A DNA stretch of 30,344 nucleotides from NCBI GenBank assembly GCA_030560485.1, contig JAKTTS010000155.1, positions 1-30,344 of the forward strand, in the 5' to 3' direction. This stretch comes from Ascoidea tarda (nom. inval.) (taxonomy: Eukaryota > Ascomycota > Saccharomycetes > Ascoideales > Ascoideaceae). Positions within the stretch are counted from its first letter, which is position 1; the number at the start of each line of letters is the position of its first letter. This document shows positions 29,052-30,344 of this stretch, in pieces. Under the pieces are notes generated by a model. The model was not told the DNA's origin and did no database searches. It worked only from the letters and a program-made list of their open reading frames with translations. The position numbers and the translations under genes were made by a program.

Positions 29052-29999
29052 CTAAAGCATGCCGATTAGTGTTAAAGATAGGAAACTTATGACAAAAGTA
29101 GAGAATGATTTTATTTCGTTATTTGAAACGCCAATATTGGAGGATACGGAAACAACATCTGAAGAAATAGAAGCCTCAAGTTTCTTGATATTCATTGTCT
29201 CCTTTACAATAAAGGAAGAAGTTAAGGTTGATGAGATCACACTTCTTTGTGAACTGGAACCTACAGTTTTATAATCACAACTGCCAGGGTCTAATTCACT
29301 AAAAGCAGTGCTGCAAACACTCCAAAATGATTTGAGATCAACCGAATTATGAACTTTAGTTTTATATTTTGAGCACTCGTAATCCTCTTCTTTGTAGATT
29401 TCCAAGTTTTCAGGTTTGTATTCAAATGAAGCACATTTATAGAAACTCAGCCAGTAATCATTGTCTAAATTACACAAGCAATGGAAATAAGAATCAAAAA
29501 CATCGTTGTCATGAAAATACGATATATCATATGGACCACATTGACTTTCAGCAAAAGAATAGCTATTTTCGCAAGCATCTTTCCATTTTTCTTGATTAGA
29601 ATCATCTGGTAAAACGTCCAAACCAATTTCTTCAATATTGGAAGCTGAACACATTACAGATTTATCATTCAATATCTCTGCTACATTTAAGGGGGGAGTG
29701 CAATGAGTGCATTCATAAAATGATCTCCAATAATCGTCACTTTCAGAACATATACATTTCATGTAATCTTGATAATGACCAGCATATGCAATACAACTCG
29801 ATTCTAACGCAAGAGTAATATAATTTTGACAAAGTGGTTCACAAGCTGTGTTTCCAAAATAACCATTTAAGTCTCTTTTAGACTTACTATTGTTATAAGA
29901 CCGGCTTATACCAACCACAAAATCTTTTTTGTCAACTGCAGGTGAAGCTATAGCGGATGAAGAAAGGAAAAGAAAAGAGATTAGGAAAAGATTTCTCAT
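29052..29999 (-). CDS. Secreted protein with two eight-Cys-type domains
   Basis: This 315-residue protein starts at the ATG at 29999 (MRNLFLISFLFLSSSAIA), giving a signal peptide; the frame extends 4 codons upstream only to a GTG. A Lys-Arg pair at residues 41-42 is a possible Kex2 cleavage site just before the first domain. Domain 1 has cysteines at 53, 57, 69, 82, 84, 97, 100 and 117. Domain 2 has them at 143, 154, 174, 176, 189 and 209. The distances around C-x-C, the W-x-S-F-Y-x-C motif and the last x16 gap are shared with the protein at 21854-22531. Domain 2 lacks the second and seventh cysteines (F192 at the seventh). The start of a third unit may be present at 226-241 (FWSVC, then C241). 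A Ser-rich stalk and hydrophobic tail (about 292-315) suggest GPI anchoring. Function is unknown; extracellular binding or structural roles are possible. A TATA box lies 118 bp upstream. Confidence 0.8.
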   Translation of the reverse strand: MRNLFLISFLFLSSSAIASPAVDKKDFVVGISRSYNNSKSKRDLNGYFGNTACEPLCQNYITLALESSCIAYAGHYQDYMKCICSESDDYWRSFYECTHCTPPLNVAEILNDKSVMCSASNIEEIGLDVLPDDSNQEKWKDACENSYSFAESQCGPYDISYFHDNDVFDSYFHCLCNLDNDYWLSFYKCASFEYKPENLEIYKEEDYECSKYKTKVHNSVDLKSFWSVCSTAFSELDPGSCDYKTVGSSSQRSVISSTLTSSFIVKETMNIKKLEASISSDVVSVSSNIGVSNNEIKSFSTFVISFLSLTLIGML

Positions 30000-30344
30000 T
30001 TTTAATGGCACTTTTTATTAATATTATTGTTATTACTATTCTTATATTGGGTTTTTTTTGCTGTGTGAAAACTCGTTTTGGATTTGATATTTAAAATTAG
30101 GAGTAAATAGAATACTTATATATTTACTGAAAATTTAACAAATCAATTGATTTATATCCATAATAGGCCTGAGTACTTTTTTGTGTAAACTGACTTTGTT
30201 TTGTTGGCTGGTACAAATAACAACTGGTAATTCATTAATCAAAAAAAACAACTACACTACAATTTTGATCAAAAAGAATAGAAATGACTTGAATCAAATA
30301 ACGACTATTGTTTATTTTTGTTTTTATTCTGGTCATATCTAACT
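30000..30344. promoter_or_regulatory. Promoter region of the two-domain cysteine-rich gene
   Basis: This AT-rich upstream sequence contains TATATAT at 30117-30123, 118 bp from the ATG. The leader between them has a poly-T run. I see no other gene up to the right edge. Confidence 0.5.

Noticed and set aside
21854-29999. Calling the eight-cysteine domains CFEM
   Set aside because: Number and order of cysteines are similar, but the gap between the sixth and seventh cysteines is 2 rather than about 4, the C3-C4 gap is longer, the heme-binding Asp before C-x-C is not kept, and the W-x2-F-Y-x-C motif is not typical of CFEM.

Overview
The window looks like nuclear DNA of an AT-rich budding yeast (Saccharomycotina). 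Every gene I recognise is a fungal orthologue: an NBP2-like SH3 adaptor, a (1,3)-beta-glucan synthase FKS subunit, the importin Pse1/Kap121, the ribosome-biogenesis factor Mak16 and a FRE-type ferric reductase. Genes are intronless, spaced by AT-rich DNA, and carry poly-Asn and Ser/Asn-rich tracts typical of yeasts. I see no CRISPR array, tRNA or rRNA gene, and no pair of terminal repeats that would mark a retroelement.

Layout, left to right. 1-1091 (-): 5' part of the NBP2-like gene, cut by the window edge. It shares a divergent promoter with an unrecognised membrane protein at 1466-3136 (+). 3700-6675 (+): a protein with four CBS domains, a PB1 domain and a C-terminal membrane anchor. 7319-13006 (-): glucan synthase. 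14103-16304 (+): a Ser/Thr-rich, repeat-bearing cell-wall protein that looks GPI-anchored. 16749-20069 (-): PSE1/KAP121. 20747-21760 (+): MAK16, divergent from PSE1. 21854-22531 (-): a small secreted eight-cysteine protein. 23315-25468 (-): ferric reductase. 25469-29051: a 3.6 kb AT-rich stretch without a convincing gene. 29052-29999 (-): a second secreted protein with two copies of the same cysteine domain.

The window is rich in cell-surface functions: wall synthesis (FKS), wall signalling (NBP2), a repeat-bearing wall protein, two related cysteine-rich secreted proteins and a surface reductase between them. The right-hand third (21.8-30.3 kb) may be a surface or iron-acquisition cluster. 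All three of its genes lie on the minus strand, encode secretory-pathway proteins and have a TATA box 107-134 bp upstream of the ATG. PSE1 and MAK16 form a housekeeping pair whose shared promoter carries a PAC-type ribosome-biogenesis element.

The most informative broad signal is codon use. By hand count CTG is almost absent from the four conserved genes: two in FKS, one in PSE1, none seen in MAK16 or the reductase. Where CTG does occur, here and in the fast-evolving genes, it mostly sits in acidic or Ser-rich low-complexity sequence. This points to a yeast that has reassigned CUG (for example to serine) or translates it ambiguously. The protein descriptions below use the standard code, so residues encoded by CTG may be wrong. 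Several open frames extend upstream of the true ATG with only GTG or TTG at the end; I have placed starts at ATG.
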